Assembly: GCF_014651935.1 (NCBI RefSeq) | Contig: NZ_BMXV01000009.1 | Location: forward strand, 116,823-180,822 | Length of the DNA: 64,000 bases | Source: Marinobacter zhanjiangensis | GTDB lineage: Bacteria; Pseudomonadota; Gammaproteobacteria; Pseudomonadales; Oleiphilaceae | Direction of reading: 5' to 3' | Shown here: piece after piece, positions 45,542 to 54,818 of the stretch | How positions within the stretch are numbered: position 1 is the first letter of the stretch | How the letters are laid out: each line of letters opens with the position of its first letter | Made by a program: the position numbers and the translations under genes | Notes under the pieces: model-generated | Databases searched by the model: none | Seen by the model: the letters and a program-made list of their open reading frames with translations, nothing else | Told to the model about the DNA's origin: nothing

Positions 45542-45676
45542 CTACAGGCGGCCGCGGCTGTGGCTAAAATAAAAGCCATAACCAAAAAACCACCAGAAAA
45601 ACACCGCTGCACCCGCCGCCGCGTTTGCGAAGCGTGTCAAAAGATTCAATTGACAGGGTGCGTGAGTCGTATTCAT
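45542..45676 (-). CDS. Aromatic-rich leader peptide of aroG
   Basis: A 44-codon frame beginning MNTTHAPCQLNLL and containing VFFWWFFGYGFYF at residues 25-37, i.e. seven Phe, two Trp and two Tyr in 13 residues, then SHSRGRL and TAG. It ends 26 bases before the first attenuator arm. Stalling of the ribosome on these codons when aromatic tRNAs are uncharged would favour the antiterminator and aroG expression. The start is uncertain: the ATG lies close to a possible promoter (TTGCAA-N18-TATATT), and a GTG at V25 with an upstream GGCGGG is an alternative giving a 20-residue peptide. Confidence 0.82.
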   Translation of the reverse strand: MNTTHAPCQLNLLTRFANAAAGAAVFFWWFFGYGFYFSHSRGRL

Positions 45677-45745
45677 GCTTTTCAATATACGCCCCGGCTT
45701 TCCCGGTTTGCAACCGGCAGCTTCAAATTTTCTGCGGAGATGTTC

Positions 45746-46522
45746 ATGGCCAGTGCTCCCGTTCGCGTTCTTGTTCTCCTTCTGACGATCCTTCCCGCCC
45801 TTGCACTGGCAGTGCCGGAAAACCGCACCTTCACCCTGGACAACCGCCCGGCCCGGGAAGTGGCGGACCAATTGCGGTCCCTGTATCCGGAAAGTGAGCT
45901 GACCATGGCGGCCCAGGGCAGCCGGCTGGTTACCCGTGCTGAACCAAAAGTGCTGGATGAAATCAGCCAGCTGATCCAGACCATGGACGTGGCCCCGGTC
46001 CAGCTGCGCATCACCATCCGTAGCGGTGGCCAGGTGCAAGGCAAGCGTCAGGGGGGCGGGGTCAGCACCGGCCATGGCAAGGTGGTCACCATCCAGGGCC
46101 AGAGCCGCACCACCAGCACCCGCAGCAATCAGGAACGGAACCTGGTCGTGCAGGACGGACAATCCGCTCATATCAGTTCCGGCCAGGTTCGCACCCTGCC
46201 AGTGGCCATCCGTGGCGGGCGCAACCCGGCGGCCATCTACCAGCAGGTGGATATCCGCAGCGGCTTTATTGTGACCCCGCAACGCATATCCGACCAGCAG
46301 ATCCAGCTCAGCATTACCGCCTTCGAGAACGTCCCCGACTCCGGTATGGAAGGCTACGAAACCGATGCAGTGGTCACCCAGCGCCGCGTCGCTCCCGGTG
46401 AATGGGTGGAGGTGGGCAGCACCGAAACCAGCCAACAAAGCCAGCAGTCCGGTATCACCTACCAGGTGGGTGGCAACCGTCAGGACAATCAGCGCTTTAC
46501 GGTGAAGGTGGACATCCTCTGA
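45746..46522 (+). CDS. Secretin-N-domain-like exported protein
   Basis: A 258-residue exported protein with a signal peptide (LLLTILPALALA). The next part resembles the small N-domains of secretins (RTFTLDNRPAREVADQLRSL ... LDEISQLIQTMDVAPVQLRI). A Gly/Gln/Ser-rich stretch and beta-rich segments follow, but no secretin membrane barrel. The ATG at 45746 has GGAG upstream; a longer in-frame start at 45365 overlaps the aroG leader and is rejected. It is divergent from the aroG leader. Function unknown; it could be a periplasmic accessory of a pilus or secretion machine. Confidence 0.7.
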   Translation: MASAPVRVLVLLLTILPALALAVPENRTFTLDNRPAREVADQLRSLYPESELTMAAQGSRLVTRAEPKVLDEISQLIQTMDVAPVQLRITIRSGGQVQGKRQGGGVSTGHGKVVTIQGQSRTTSTRSNQERNLVVQDGQSAHISSGQVRTLPVAIRGGRNPAAIYQQVDIRSGFIVTPQRISDQQIQLSITAFENVPDSGMEGYETDAVVTQRRVAPGEWVEVGSTETSQQSQQSGITYQVGGNRQDNQRFTVKVDIL

Positions 46523-46532
46523 AACGACTACC

Positions 46533-46548
46533 TGGCACAGTAACTGCT
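46533..46548 (+). promoter_or_regulatory. Sigma-54-like box upstream of the chemoreceptor gene
   Basis: TGGCACAGTAACTGCT has the GG-N10-GC spacing and departs from TGGCAC-N5-TTGC at one base. It lies about 175 bases before the chemoreceptor start, directly after the preceding gene. Confidence 0.4.
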
Positions 46549-46723
46549 TAGCCTCCTACCTTGCGAGCCGCCCGCCAGCCTCGCCCCCGGACCCGAGCAC
46601 TCCTGATCAAGGCTCCAGAAGGCCCGAGAGAAGCTGCCCACGCACCCCGAGGAGGCATGGCAACAGCGGCGGCTTCGGTTGTGCTCCATTCCGGAGCGTT
46701 GTCACCGTATCGTGGAGGTATCT

Positions 46724-48724
46724 TTGTCCTGGCTCAATCATCTTTCCATGCGTGGAAAGCTACTAGTTCTCGTGCTGCCGGCTCTTGTAGCCATTCTCTG
46801 GTTTTCCCTGTCGTCGTTCTGGTCAAGCCTGACCCAGGTGGACGATACCCGCGCCCTGCTGGACCGGGTCGCAGTCACCCAGGCAGTGGACCCGCTGATC
46901 GAACACCTTCAGAAAGAACGGGGGCTGACGGCCCTGATGCTGGCGTCCGGCGGCAGCGACTCCCGGGCGGTCGAGCGCCTCCGGGAACAGCGGGCCACCA
47001 CCGACCAGCAACTGGCCGACTTCACTGAGCAGTGGCCCACGCTGACCAGGAGCCTGCCCCCGGGCGGAGTCCTCCATAAGCGCCTGGACGACATCCGCTC
47101 CCGTCTTGGGCAACTGGGCACACTGCGGACGGAAGCGGACAGCGCCGCCGTGAGCATTCCGCAGGCTACCGGCCGCTACTCCGACATGATTATGGCCATG
47201 ACCAGGCTGACCCCGGATATCCTGGCCCTCACCAAGGATGGAGAGCTCAGTCGCACCCTCAGCGGCTACCATGCCCTGACCATGGCCGCTGAGTGGGCGG
47301 GTCGTGAGCGTGCCGCCGGGGCCGCCATCATCCGTTCAGGCGTAGCTGACTTCGTTGCCTATGCGGGCCTATCCAAACTGGCCGGGCGTCAGCAGGCCTT
47401 GCTGGAAACCGCTGGCGACCTGCTGGGGCCGGAAACGGAAAGCCGCCTGCAGGAGCTTGCCGCTTCCGACGATGCACGGGCTTTCGTAAAGCAGCGGGAA
47501 CAACTGGTATCGTCGGAATTCGGCTACCTGGGCCTGGCGGGAATCGAGTGGTTTGACCTGGCCACCACCCGTATCGATCTGTTCTACACTCTGAAAAACA
47601 GTGTCGTGGCCGCCATGGCCAACCAGGCCCAGCAAAATCTTGCCCATGCACGGGCCCAGCAGACCGAAACGGTGTTGATCACCATCGTTTCGATCCTGGT
47701 CTTCCTTGTTATCGCACTGCTACTGGTACGCAGCATCAGCGGACAGGTGCGCCGATTGCTTGCCGATATCAACGCGGTGACCGAGCACAGCAACCTGACC
47801 ATTCGCACCACGGTGACCAGCCAGGATGAGATCGGTCGCATCGGGCAGTCCCTGAACCGTCTGCTGGAAACCTTCGCCCAGGCTATCACCCGCATTGACC
47901 AGGCCAGCGTGCAGCTGGCAAGCGCGACGGAGCAGACCAGCACGACCGCCGGCCAGGCCATTGACCGGGTCAGCCACCAGCAATCGGAGGTGGAACAGGC
48001 AGCTACCGCCATCGAGCAGATGGCAGCCACCTCCGCCGAGATTTCCAGTAACACCCAGGACGTTGCATCCGCCGCCGACAACGCCACCGAGCGCAACCAG
48101 CAGGGGCAGACCGTCGTAAGGGAAAGCGTGGAGGAGGTGGAACGACTGGCACAATCCATCCAGTCGGTCAGTGGCACGGTGGAGGAGCTACGATCCGCCA
48201 GCCTGCAAATCACCGATGTCGTGGACGTGATCAAGAAGGTGGCCGACCAGACCAACCTGCTGGCCCTGAACGCGGCCATTGAAGCAGCCCGGGCCGGTGA
48301 GCATGGTCGCGGTTTCTCGGTGGTCGCCGATGAGGTGAGAACCCTTGCCCGTCAGACCCACGAATCGACCATCGAGATCGAAGACATTATTGCCCGCTTC
48401 CGGGACATTGCCGAGAATGCCCATAAGGCCATGGGCGTCAGCCACCAGCAGGCCCTGGACACCGCTCGACAGGCCTCCGCCCTGACCGAGACGTTCGCCG
48501 CGATAAACGACGACGTGGCCCGCATCTCGGGCATGGCCAGCCAGATCGCCACCGCTGCGGAAGAGCAGGAAGCCGTTACCCAGGACGTTGCCCGTGGCAT
48601 GGACAATGTGCGTGACGCTTCCCTGCAGACCCTGGCAGGCTCCCGTGAAATCGGTCAGGTGACCCGGGAACAGGCCACGCTGGCCGAGGAGCTGCGGGCT
48701 CTGTCCGGTCGCTACGCCACCTGA
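46724..48724 (+). CDS. Methyl-accepting chemotaxis protein with NIT sensor domain
   Basis: A 666-residue chemoreceptor. One membrane span ([21 protein letters not shown]) is followed by a periplasmic nitrate/nitrite-sensing NIT-type helical domain (residues about 40-320; [20 protein letters not shown]). A second span ([20 protein letters not shown]), HAMP, and a signalling domain with the hairpin tip [20 protein letters not shown] follow. I chose the TTG at 46724 because GGAGGT lies just upstream; an in-frame ATG at 46748 has no ribosome site. No other che genes are nearby. Confidence 0.9.
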   Translation: MSWLNHLSMRGKLLVLVLPALVAILWFSLSSFWSSLTQVDDTRALLDRVAVTQAVDPLIEHLQKERGLTALMLASGGSDSRAVERLREQRATTDQQLADFTEQWPTLTRSLPPGGVLHKRLDDIRSRLGQLGTLRTEADSAAVSIPQATGRYSDMIMAMTRLTPDILALTKDGELSRTLSGYHALTMAAEWAGRERAAGAAIIRSGVADFVAYAGLSKLAGRQQALLETAGDLLGPETESRLQELAASDDARAFVKQREQLVSSEFGYLGLAGIEWFDLATTRIDLFYTLKNSVVAAMANQAQQNLAHARAQQTETVLITIVSILVFLVIALLLVRSISGQVRRLLADINAVTEHSNLTIRTTVTSQDEIGRIGQSLNRLLETFAQAITRIDQASVQLASATEQTSTTAGQAIDRVSHQQSEVEQAATAIEQMAATSAEISSNTQDVASAADNATERNQQGQTVVRESVEEVERLAQSIQSVSGTVEELRSASLQITDVVDVIKKVADQTNLLALNAAIEAARAGEHGRGFSVVADEVRTLARQTHESTIEIEDIIARFRDIAENAHKAMGVSHQQALDTARQASALTETFAAINDDVARISGMASQIATAAEEQEAVTQDVARGMDNVRDASLQTLAGSREIGQVTREQATLAEELRALSGRYAT

Positions 48725-48791
48725 ATTCGCCGGCCAATCAGGACAGCAGGCGGGGCGGTTGCCACACACTTGCAGATTTACGGAGACGATC

Positions 48792-49781
48792 ATGGATACC
48801 TTCCTCAGGGCCCTGCCCAAGGCTGAACTACACCTGCACATCGAGGGCTCCCTGGAGCCGGAGCTGATGTTCCGGCTGGCCGGGCGCAATGGCGTTGCCC
48901 TGCCCTACGGCTCGGTGGAGGAAGTAAGGGCCGCCTACGATTTCAGCGACCTGCAATCCTTCCTGAACCTGTACTACCAGGGCATGGCGGTGCTGCTGAC
49001 CCGCGAGGATTTTCACGACCTGGCCATGGACTATTTCCGCCGGGCGGCTTCAGAGGGCGTGGTGCACGTTGACCTCTCCTTCGACCCGCAGGCGCACCTC
49101 AAGCGCGGTGTCAGTCTCGAGGTGCAGATGGAGGGACTGCTGAGCGCCATGAAAGAGGCGGAGAATGAGCTGGGGTTGAGCACGGCGTTGATCCTCAGTT
49201 TCCTGCGGGATGAGCCCGTAGCCAGCGCTGCTGATGTGCTGGAGCAGGCGCGGCCCTGGCTGTCGAATATCAGCGCGGTAGGCCTGGACAGTGCCGAGGC
49301 GGGCTACCCGCCAGAACCCTTCGCGGAGGTGTTCCGCCGGGCCCGGGAGCTGGGTATTCCGGGGGTAGCCCACGCCGGCGAGGAAGGCCCGCCGGACTAC
49401 ATCCGCAGCGCCCTGGATGACCTGAAAGTGATCCGGGTCGATCACGGTGTGCGCTGTCTCGAGGACCCGGACCTGGTCCGCCGCCTGCGGGAAGAACGCA
49501 TCCCGCTGACGGTCTGCCCGCTGTCCAATGTGCGCCTCAGGGTGGTTGAGCAAATGACGGATCACCCGCTGCCACGTCTGCTGGAAGGGGGCCTCACCCT
49601 GACCATCAATTCCGACGACCCGGCCTATTTCGGTGGCGGCGTACTGGACAACTACCGGGCCTGCCAGAAGGCTTTCGACTGGGGCGAAGACACTTTCCGT
49701 CAGCTCGCCCGCAATGCCCTGGAAGCAGCCTTCATACCGGAAGACCGCCGCCAGGCATTACTGGCCAGACTGGAAGGCTAA
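48792..49781 (+). CDS. Adenine deaminase (adenosine deaminase superfamily)
   Basis: A 329-residue zinc amidohydrolase that deaminates adenine or adenosine in purine salvage. Metal ligands are in ELHLHIEGS, HAGEEGPP and NSDDPAYF, and the catalytic histidine in VDHGVRCLED. The HAGEEGPP motif and the C-terminal region are those of the bacterial adenine-deaminase branch (as shown for the P. aeruginosa homologue), so I favour adenine over adenosine. The ATG at 48792 has GGAG upstream. Confidence 0.88.
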   Translation: MDTFLRALPKAELHLHIEGSLEPELMFRLAGRNGVALPYGSVEEVRAAYDFSDLQSFLNLYYQGMAVLLTREDFHDLAMDYFRRAASEGVVHVDLSFDPQAHLKRGVSLEVQMEGLLSAMKEAENELGLSTALILSFLRDEPVASAADVLEQARPWLSNISAVGLDSAEAGYPPEPFAEVFRRARELGIPGVAHAGEEGPPDYIRSALDDLKVIRVDHGVRCLEDPDLVRRLREERIPLTVCPLSNVRLRVVEQMTDHPLPRLLEGGLTLTINSDDPAYFGGGVLDNYRACQKAFDWGEDTFRQLARNALEAAFIPEDRRQALLARLEG

Positions 49782-49792
49782 ACAGCCCCCGT

Positions 49793-50926
49793 CTAGCGGC
49801 GCTCCCACACCTCGATGTGGTTGCGTCGGTCCACGGTATAGCCGCGGTCACCCGGCAGCGCTTCGGCCAGGCCCCGGGCGGAAAGTGCCTCACGCACCCG
49901 GGCCTGGTCGTCGGCGGAACCTTCCGCCAGCATCTCATCTCCTTTGCGCAGCACATACAGCAGGTAGGGCTGGATACCCGCCTGTACCGGCACGCCCCGG
50001 AAGGAGGATTTTACCGCACCCACATAGCGCTGGTGGGGCTTGGGTGACACCGGCTGACCGTCCTCCGGCTGGTGCTCTGCAATCAGGCTGTCCATGAACT
50101 TCAGCTTGTCGGTCAGCATGGGGAAGATCTCGTCGGCGATCTGTGCGAACAACGGATCCAGTGTTTCCGGAATGGCATCGTCCGCCAGGAACTTATCGCC
50201 GTAACCGGGAAACTCGGGCGTATCCAGGCCCGGGGCGGTCATCCGCTCAACCCAGCGGAACACCTTCGGCGCCCGCACTTTCATGATGTTGCCAGGCACC
50301 GGGTCGCGGCCCAGGTGGGCGAGCATGGGCCCGATCAGGCCATAGTCAGCAATGGACGGACGGCCGCCAAACAGGTATGGGTGCTCCGCGAAGTGGGCGT
50401 TAAGAGTATCCAGCAGCTGCTCGTAGGATGCCTCGATCTCCGGGATGGTGTGGTCATTCACACCCAGCTGCGGCAGATAGGAATTCATCCGCGACATGAT
50501 CTTGTCGGCCATGGCCTCACCGACGCCGGCGGCGAACTGATCACGGAGGAACACTTCCTGATCGTCACGGTAAGTCCAGCGGTAGTGCATGGCGTGGGGC
50601 AGCATGGCCTGGGTGCCGTAGTACTGGATGATCACCGCCAGCACACGCTGCAACAGACCGTCCGGATAGGCGGAATAACGCACCCCCTGTTTTTCGAAGT
50701 GATCGATGATATCCAGGCTGTCCTGGACGATTTCGCCCTCCGGCGTCTCCAGCACGGGAATGATGCTGCGCTGGATGGTCGGCATGATGCGGTCGGCGAA
50801 ATCGGGATGGGACGTGGGAACCTCGACATAGTCGATTCCCTGGGTGCGCAGGTAGCAGCGGGCGATACCCGTGTACAGGGAATGGGGTACGCCGTAGAGC
50901 CGGTTAACGGTGTCCTGATGGGACAT
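49793..50926 (-). CDS. Glutathione S-transferase family protein
   Basis: A 377-residue protein with an N-terminal thioredoxin-fold GST domain (NRLYGVPHSLYTGIARCYLR ... IIPVLETPEGEIVQDSLDII). A helical GST C-domain (AHFAEHPYLFGGRPSIADYG) follows, and then an extra C-terminal region of about 110 residues that I do not recognise. It is longer than usual GSTs (about 210 residues). The substrate is unknown. The ATG at 50924-50926 has GGAGG upstream. Confidence 0.85.
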   Translation of the reverse strand: MSHQDTVNRLYGVPHSLYTGIARCYLRTQGIDYVEVPTSHPDFADRIMPTIQRSIIPVLETPEGEIVQDSLDIIDHFEKQGVRYSAYPDGLLQRVLAVIIQYYGTQAMLPHAMHYRWTYRDDQEVFLRDQFAAGVGEAMADKIMSRMNSYLPQLGVNDHTIPEIEASYEQLLDTLNAHFAEHPYLFGGRPSIADYGLIGPMLAHLGRDPVPGNIMKVRAPKVFRWVERMTAPGLDTPEFPGYGDKFLADDAIPETLDPLFAQIADEIFPMLTDKLKFMDSLIAEHQPEDGQPVSPKPHQRYVGAVKSSFRGVPVQAGIQPYLLYVLRKGDEMLAEGSADDQARVREALSARGLAEALPGDRGYTVDRRNHIEVWERR

Positions 50927-51045
50927 GGGTGAGCTTCCTCCTTGGGTCTTGTTCTGGGCCGAACAGGCTGAAAATCGGATGTAAACCGCCATCATACCGG
51001 ATTCGCCTGTCAGTCCCAGTACCCTCCCCGGTGGCCGGCCACCGG

Positions 51046-51329
51046 CTAGTGTCCCGTGCGGTTAATTCGCTGACCTACTGCGTGACGCTGGGGCCTCTGG
51101 CCAAGGCGCCAGCCCGAAGGTGTGGTGGTTCCACATCAAGGGCTGGCAACACCGGCCAGAGGCCCCAGCGTCGCGCCCTTCGGGAGCCACTGAGAGCCTT
51201 GATAGCCGTGTTGCGCTGACTCGATTTGGAACCACCGGAGCGCCGGCCGCCAACCCTTCGTCAACGCGCCTTGCTCTCAAGGCTCTCAGTGGCTCAGTAG
51301 ATCAGCGAATTAACCGCACGGGACACTAG
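51046..51329. mobile_element. MITE-like element with nested inverted repeats
   Basis: A 284-base segment bounded by CTAG and terminal inverted repeats. The outer 28 bases are perfect (left 51046-51073, right 51302-51329) and the match extends to 35 bases with one mismatch. Inside are two more perfect inverted repeats: 19 bases (51084-51102 with 51154-51172), enclosing GCCAGCCC/GGGCTGGC, and 18 bases (51185-51202 with 51277-51294). No transposase is encoded. It is a non-autonomous element mobilised in trans, or a compound of folded repeats. It ends directly against the gcd stop codon. Confidence 0.85.
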
Positions 51330-53687
51330 TCAGTCCTCCTCCTGGTCTGCCAGCTTGTAGGCCACCACGGAGTCCCCCAGTGTGGTCCCCACGGAGCCAT
51401 GCCCGCCAGCCACCTGCACCACCATCTGCTCCCCGTTGCTGTTGAGGTAGGTCATGGGCGTTGCCTGGCCGCCCGCCGGCAACCGCGCCCGCCATAGCTG
51501 CTCACCGGTGGTCAGGTCATAGGCCCGGATGTAGTCATCCACGGTGGCCGCCAGGAACACCACACCACTGGCGGTGATAATCGGGCCGCCAATGCCCGGC
51601 ACGCCCAGACGCAGGGGAACCGGAATCGGGCTCATGTCCTCGACGGTGCCATTCTTGCGTTTCCAGACCACCTCACCGGTGCGCAGGTCAGCGCCGGCCA
51701 CATACCCCCACGGGGGCTGTTGGCACGGGATGTCCAGGGGTGACATCAGCGGTTTCATTTCCACCGAATAGGCTGCACCGGTGTTGCTGTTTATCCCCTG
51801 CTCACCCTGATTCACCGGCCCCTCCATTTCGTCCGCCTCTTCCCTGGGCACCAACCTGGAGATAAACGCCATGTACAGTGGCATACCGAACATCACCTGA
51901 CGCTGCGGATCCACCGCGATACTGCCCCAGTTGAACACCCCGAAATTACCCGGGTAGACAATGCTCCCCTGCACGGAGGGTGGCGTATAACGACCATCAT
52001 AGCGCAGCGACCGGAAACGGATGCGGCAGGCCAGCTGGTCGAGGGGCGTGGCACCCCACATGTCGGACTCCCTCAGCGGGTCCGGGTTGAAATTGAGCGC
52101 GGACACCGGCTGGGTGGGCGACGTGTAATCCTCCTCGATAGCGCCTTCCGGAGCCGGCACTTCCTCGATGGGAATGATCGGCTCCCCGGTTTCCCGGTTC
52201 AGCACGTACACATCCCCCTGCTTGGTGGGCACCACCAGGGCCGGCTGAACACCAGAATCCGTATCCAGATCCAGCAGGCTGGGCTGGGCGGGGGTGTCCA
52301 TATCCCACAGGTCGTGGTGGACGAACTGCTGCACCCAGGCCACCTGACCGGTATCCAGCTCCAGGGCCACCACCGAACTGGAGAATCGCTCCTCATTCTC
52401 GCCACGGTACATGCCAAGCTGATCCGGGGTGCGATTACCCATGGGGAAGTAGATCAGGCCCAGCTCTTCATCGGCACTGGCCACCGCCCAGCTGTTGGGG
52501 GAGCTGGTGGAATAGACTTCGTCATCGGCAATCGGCTCGGTCTGCTCCGGGTTGGCCGGATCCCAGTTCCAGCGCAGCTCACCGGTGCGGGCATCGTAGG
52601 CACGGATGACGCCGGAGGGGGCGTCGATGTCGTAGTTGTCGTTCACCGCACCGGCCACAATCACCAGGCCATTGGCCACCACGGGGGGCGAGGTGGAGTA
52701 GTAGAACCCGGTCTGGGTGAATGGCATGTTATGCAGCAGGCCCAGCTCGCCCTGCTCCGCGAAGCCCTCACAGCGGGCGCCGGTGGCCGGGTCCAGTGCC
52801 AGCAGGCGGGCGTCGGCGGTGGGCAGGTACAGGTGGGCATCGCAACTCACCGGTGGCTGGTCCTCGGCGGGCCCGTCAATGTTCTGTGCGGACGACGCGG
52901 TTTCCAGGCCATTTTCCGGCGGCAGGTAGGATACCCCTCGACAGGTCTGGTGCTGGCGCTGGCTCTCAGGGCCCACGCCAGCCTTGTAAACCCAGCGTTC
53001 CTCGCCGGTGTCCGCATCCAGGGCCACCAGCCAGCTATGGGGTGTACACAGGTACAGCGTGTTGCCGATCTTCAGGGGCGTTGCTTCGTAGGTAATCTCG
53101 CCGGTATCTCCCGGCTGTTTGGTATCACCGGTCTGGTAGCGCCAGACCTGCTCCAGGTTGGCGACATTCTCCAGTGTGATCTGCTTCAGGGGCGAGTAGC
53201 GCTGGCCCAGGTTGGTGCGCCCCCAGGCCAGCCAGTCAGCCTCGGGACTCTCCCCAAGGCGGGGGTCCTGGCTGACCACCTGCTCACCCAGCCGGCCTTC
53301 AATGCGATGGGGGTCGTGCAGCAGGCTGCCCAGCAGGACAAATCCGATCACCGCCCACACCGCACCCAGGCCCAGGGCGGCCCCCCGGGTAGCCTTCGAG
53401 GCCGGGATCAGCAGAGGAATGGCCAGTATCAGAAACCAGCCGATGCGGGTAGCCAGCGGCCACCAGTCGTAACCCGACTCCCAGAAACTCCAGAGCGCCG
53501 TAAACACCAGGAAGATGCCATACAGCACTTGGGCGGCCACCCGCCTGACCGGCAGCAAGCCGCCCACGGCGATCAACACCAGCCCCGCCGCCAGGTAATA
53601 GAAACTGCCACCGAGGGTCAGCAGCCAGGCGCCCCCCACCAGCAGCGCCAGACCCAGAAGAATAAACACAACTGCAAATACCACCAT
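51330..53687 (-). CDS. gcd: Membrane-bound PQQ-dependent glucose/quinate dehydrogenase
   Basis: A 785-residue quinoprotein of the glucose/quinate/shikimate dehydrogenase family. Five membrane spans occupy residues 1-130. The periplasmic eight-bladed propeller follows, with DWLAWGRTNLGQRYSPLKQI, the Trp-docking repeats (ALDADTGEERWVYKAG, AYDARTGELRWNWDP) and DLWDMDTPAQPSLLDL. It oxidises sugars or cyclic polyols in the periplasm and feeds ubiquinone. No PQQ synthesis genes are in the window. The stop codon abuts the right end of the MITE-like element, so the native 3' flank has been displaced. Confidence 0.92.
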   Translation of the reverse strand: MVVFAVVFILLGLALLVGGAWLLTLGGSFYYLAAGLVLIAVGGLLPVRRVAAQVLYGIFLVFTALWSFWESGYDWWPLATRIGWFLILAIPLLIPASKATRGAALGLGAVWAVIGFVLLGSLLHDPHRIEGRLGEQVVSQDPRLGESPEADWLAWGRTNLGQRYSPLKQITLENVANLEQVWRYQTGDTKQPGDTGEITYEATPLKIGNTLYLCTPHSWLVALDADTGEERWVYKAGVGPESQRQHQTCRGVSYLPPENGLETASSAQNIDGPAEDQPPVSCDAHLYLPTADARLLALDPATGARCEGFAEQGELGLLHNMPFTQTGFYYSTSPPVVANGLVIVAGAVNDNYDIDAPSGVIRAYDARTGELRWNWDPANPEQTEPIADDEVYSTSSPNSWAVASADEELGLIYFPMGNRTPDQLGMYRGENEERFSSSVVALELDTGQVAWVQQFVHHDLWDMDTPAQPSLLDLDTDSGVQPALVVPTKQGDVYVLNRETGEPIIPIEEVPAPEGAIEEDYTSPTQPVSALNFNPDPLRESDMWGATPLDQLACRIRFRSLRYDGRYTPPSVQGSIVYPGNFGVFNWGSIAVDPQRQVMFGMPLYMAFISRLVPREEADEMEGPVNQGEQGINSNTGAAYSVEMKPLMSPLDIPCQQPPWGYVAGADLRTGEVVWKRKNGTVEDMSPIPVPLRLGVPGIGGPIITASGVVFLAATVDDYIRAYDLTTGEQLWRARLPAGGQATPMTYLNSNGEQMVVQVAGGHGSVGTTLGDSVVAYKLADQEED

Positions 53688-53789
53688 GGCACCCGTCCCT
53701 GATCGCGAAGGCTTTCCTTCAAACTAGCCAAGGGCCGGTAAGCCCGCCACCGGGGACGGCGGTTGTGGACAGACGTTAAGGTTGCCGGG

Positions 53790-54287
53790 TCAGCTGCCGC
53801 GCTTACCCAACAGGACGAACTTGGCTTCGTTGACCTTGGCGGCCAGGTAGTCGTTGCCGCCGCGGTCGGGATGGAGTTTCTGCATCAGTCGCCGGTGGGC
53901 GGCCACGATCTCGTCACGGCTGCAGCCCGGTTCCACATCGAGAATCTCGCAGGCTTCCCGTTTCGACATCTGATCAGACGACCCAGCCGACTGCTGCTGA
54001 TTGCGCTGCTGGCCCCCCGGCTGCTCACCCTCACCGAACAGACGGCGGGCATGGGGCAGGAACTGCAACAGGGAAGGCAGCTTTCGCAACAGGGGAATAA
54101 GCGCGGCCACGGCAGCGGTCAATACATGCACCCGGCCAGTGAGCACCATGAACACCAGCAACACCCCGGCCACCACCAGCGCAACTTTCCAGGTAGCGGC
54201 CTTTTTCTGCCCGGGGTCCAGGGCACCCCAGCGCTTGAGCACGTAAAAAAGCAGGGCTGCCAGTCCGAGCCCCAGGATCCATTGCAT
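53790..54287 (-). CDS. Membrane-anchored J-domain protein
   Basis: A 165-residue protein with two hydrophobic segments at the N-terminus (ILGLGLAALLFYVLKRW; VALVVAGVLLVFMVLTG). A Gln/Gly-rich linker leads to a C-terminal J domain (CEILDVEPGCSRDEIVAAHR, HPD motif in KLHPDRGGND). It should recruit and stimulate a DnaK-type chaperone at the inner membrane, like TIM14/DjlC-type proteins. The ATG at 54285-54287 has GGAG upstream. Confidence 0.87.
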   Translation of the reverse strand: MQWILGLGLAALLFYVLKRWGALDPGQKKAATWKVALVVAGVLLVFMVLTGRVHVLTAAVAALIPLLRKLPSLLQFLPHARRLFGEGEQPGGQQRNQQQSAGSSDQMSKREACEILDVEPGCSRDEIVAAHRRLMQKLHPDRGGNDYLAAKVNEAKFVLLGKRGS

Positions 54288-54420
54288 GCAGATAATCTCC
54301 GGCAGATTCAGGACTGATTCTACACGTGGATGGCTGCAGGTGAATGACACATCATCAAACTTTGAACCTTCAGCGCAGCAGTGTAGGCTTGCGTTTGGCC
54401 CGAAAACATGGAACCAACCC

Positions 54421-54735
54421 GTGACCCTGTCTACCCTCACCTGGCTGTTCGCGATCGGATTCGCCGCCTGGTATTGGTGGCGCGCGAAAGCCATCAAGGA
54501 CTTCGTACTGACCGCCGCCAAAAACTACTGCAAGCGCATGGACGTCATGCTGCTGGACGACGCGGTGTACCTGCGGGGGCTATGGTTCAAGCGAGACCGG
54601 CAGGGCAAGCTGCGGGTATGGCGACGGTTTCTGTTCGATTTCACCACCACGGGTGAAGAACGCTACCTGGGGCGGATCATTATGCTGGGGCAGCAGGTGG
54701 AGCACATCGAACTGGAGGTTCATCGCTTCGAGTAG
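54421..54735 (+). CDS. DUF3301-family membrane-anchored protein
   Basis: A 104-residue protein with one N-terminal span (TWLFAIGFAAWYWWRAKAI) and a conserved cytoplasmic part (CKRMDVMLLDDAVYLRGLWF, RVWRRFLFDFTTTGEERYLG), recognised as DUF3301. The function is unknown. The start is taken as GTG at 54421; a longer in-frame ATG at 54286 would overlap the J-domain gene start. It is divergent from that gene. Confidence 0.75.
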   Translation: MTLSTLTWLFAIGFAAWYWWRAKAIKDFVLTAAKNYCKRMDVMLLDDAVYLRGLWFKRDRQGKLRVWRRFLFDFTTTGEERYLGRIIMLGQQVEHIELEVHRFE

Positions 54736-54818
54736 CCACTTGTGCCCCGTTTGTTGCAGACTGACCGTAACAAACCAGAACAGCCGGACATCCCGATGAC
54801 AATCTGGAGGCTTGATAA

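Noticed and set aside
45365..45745. Long N-terminal extension of the secretin-like protein
   Set aside because: It reads antisense through the aroG attenuator and leader; the ATG at 45746 starts a clean signal peptide.
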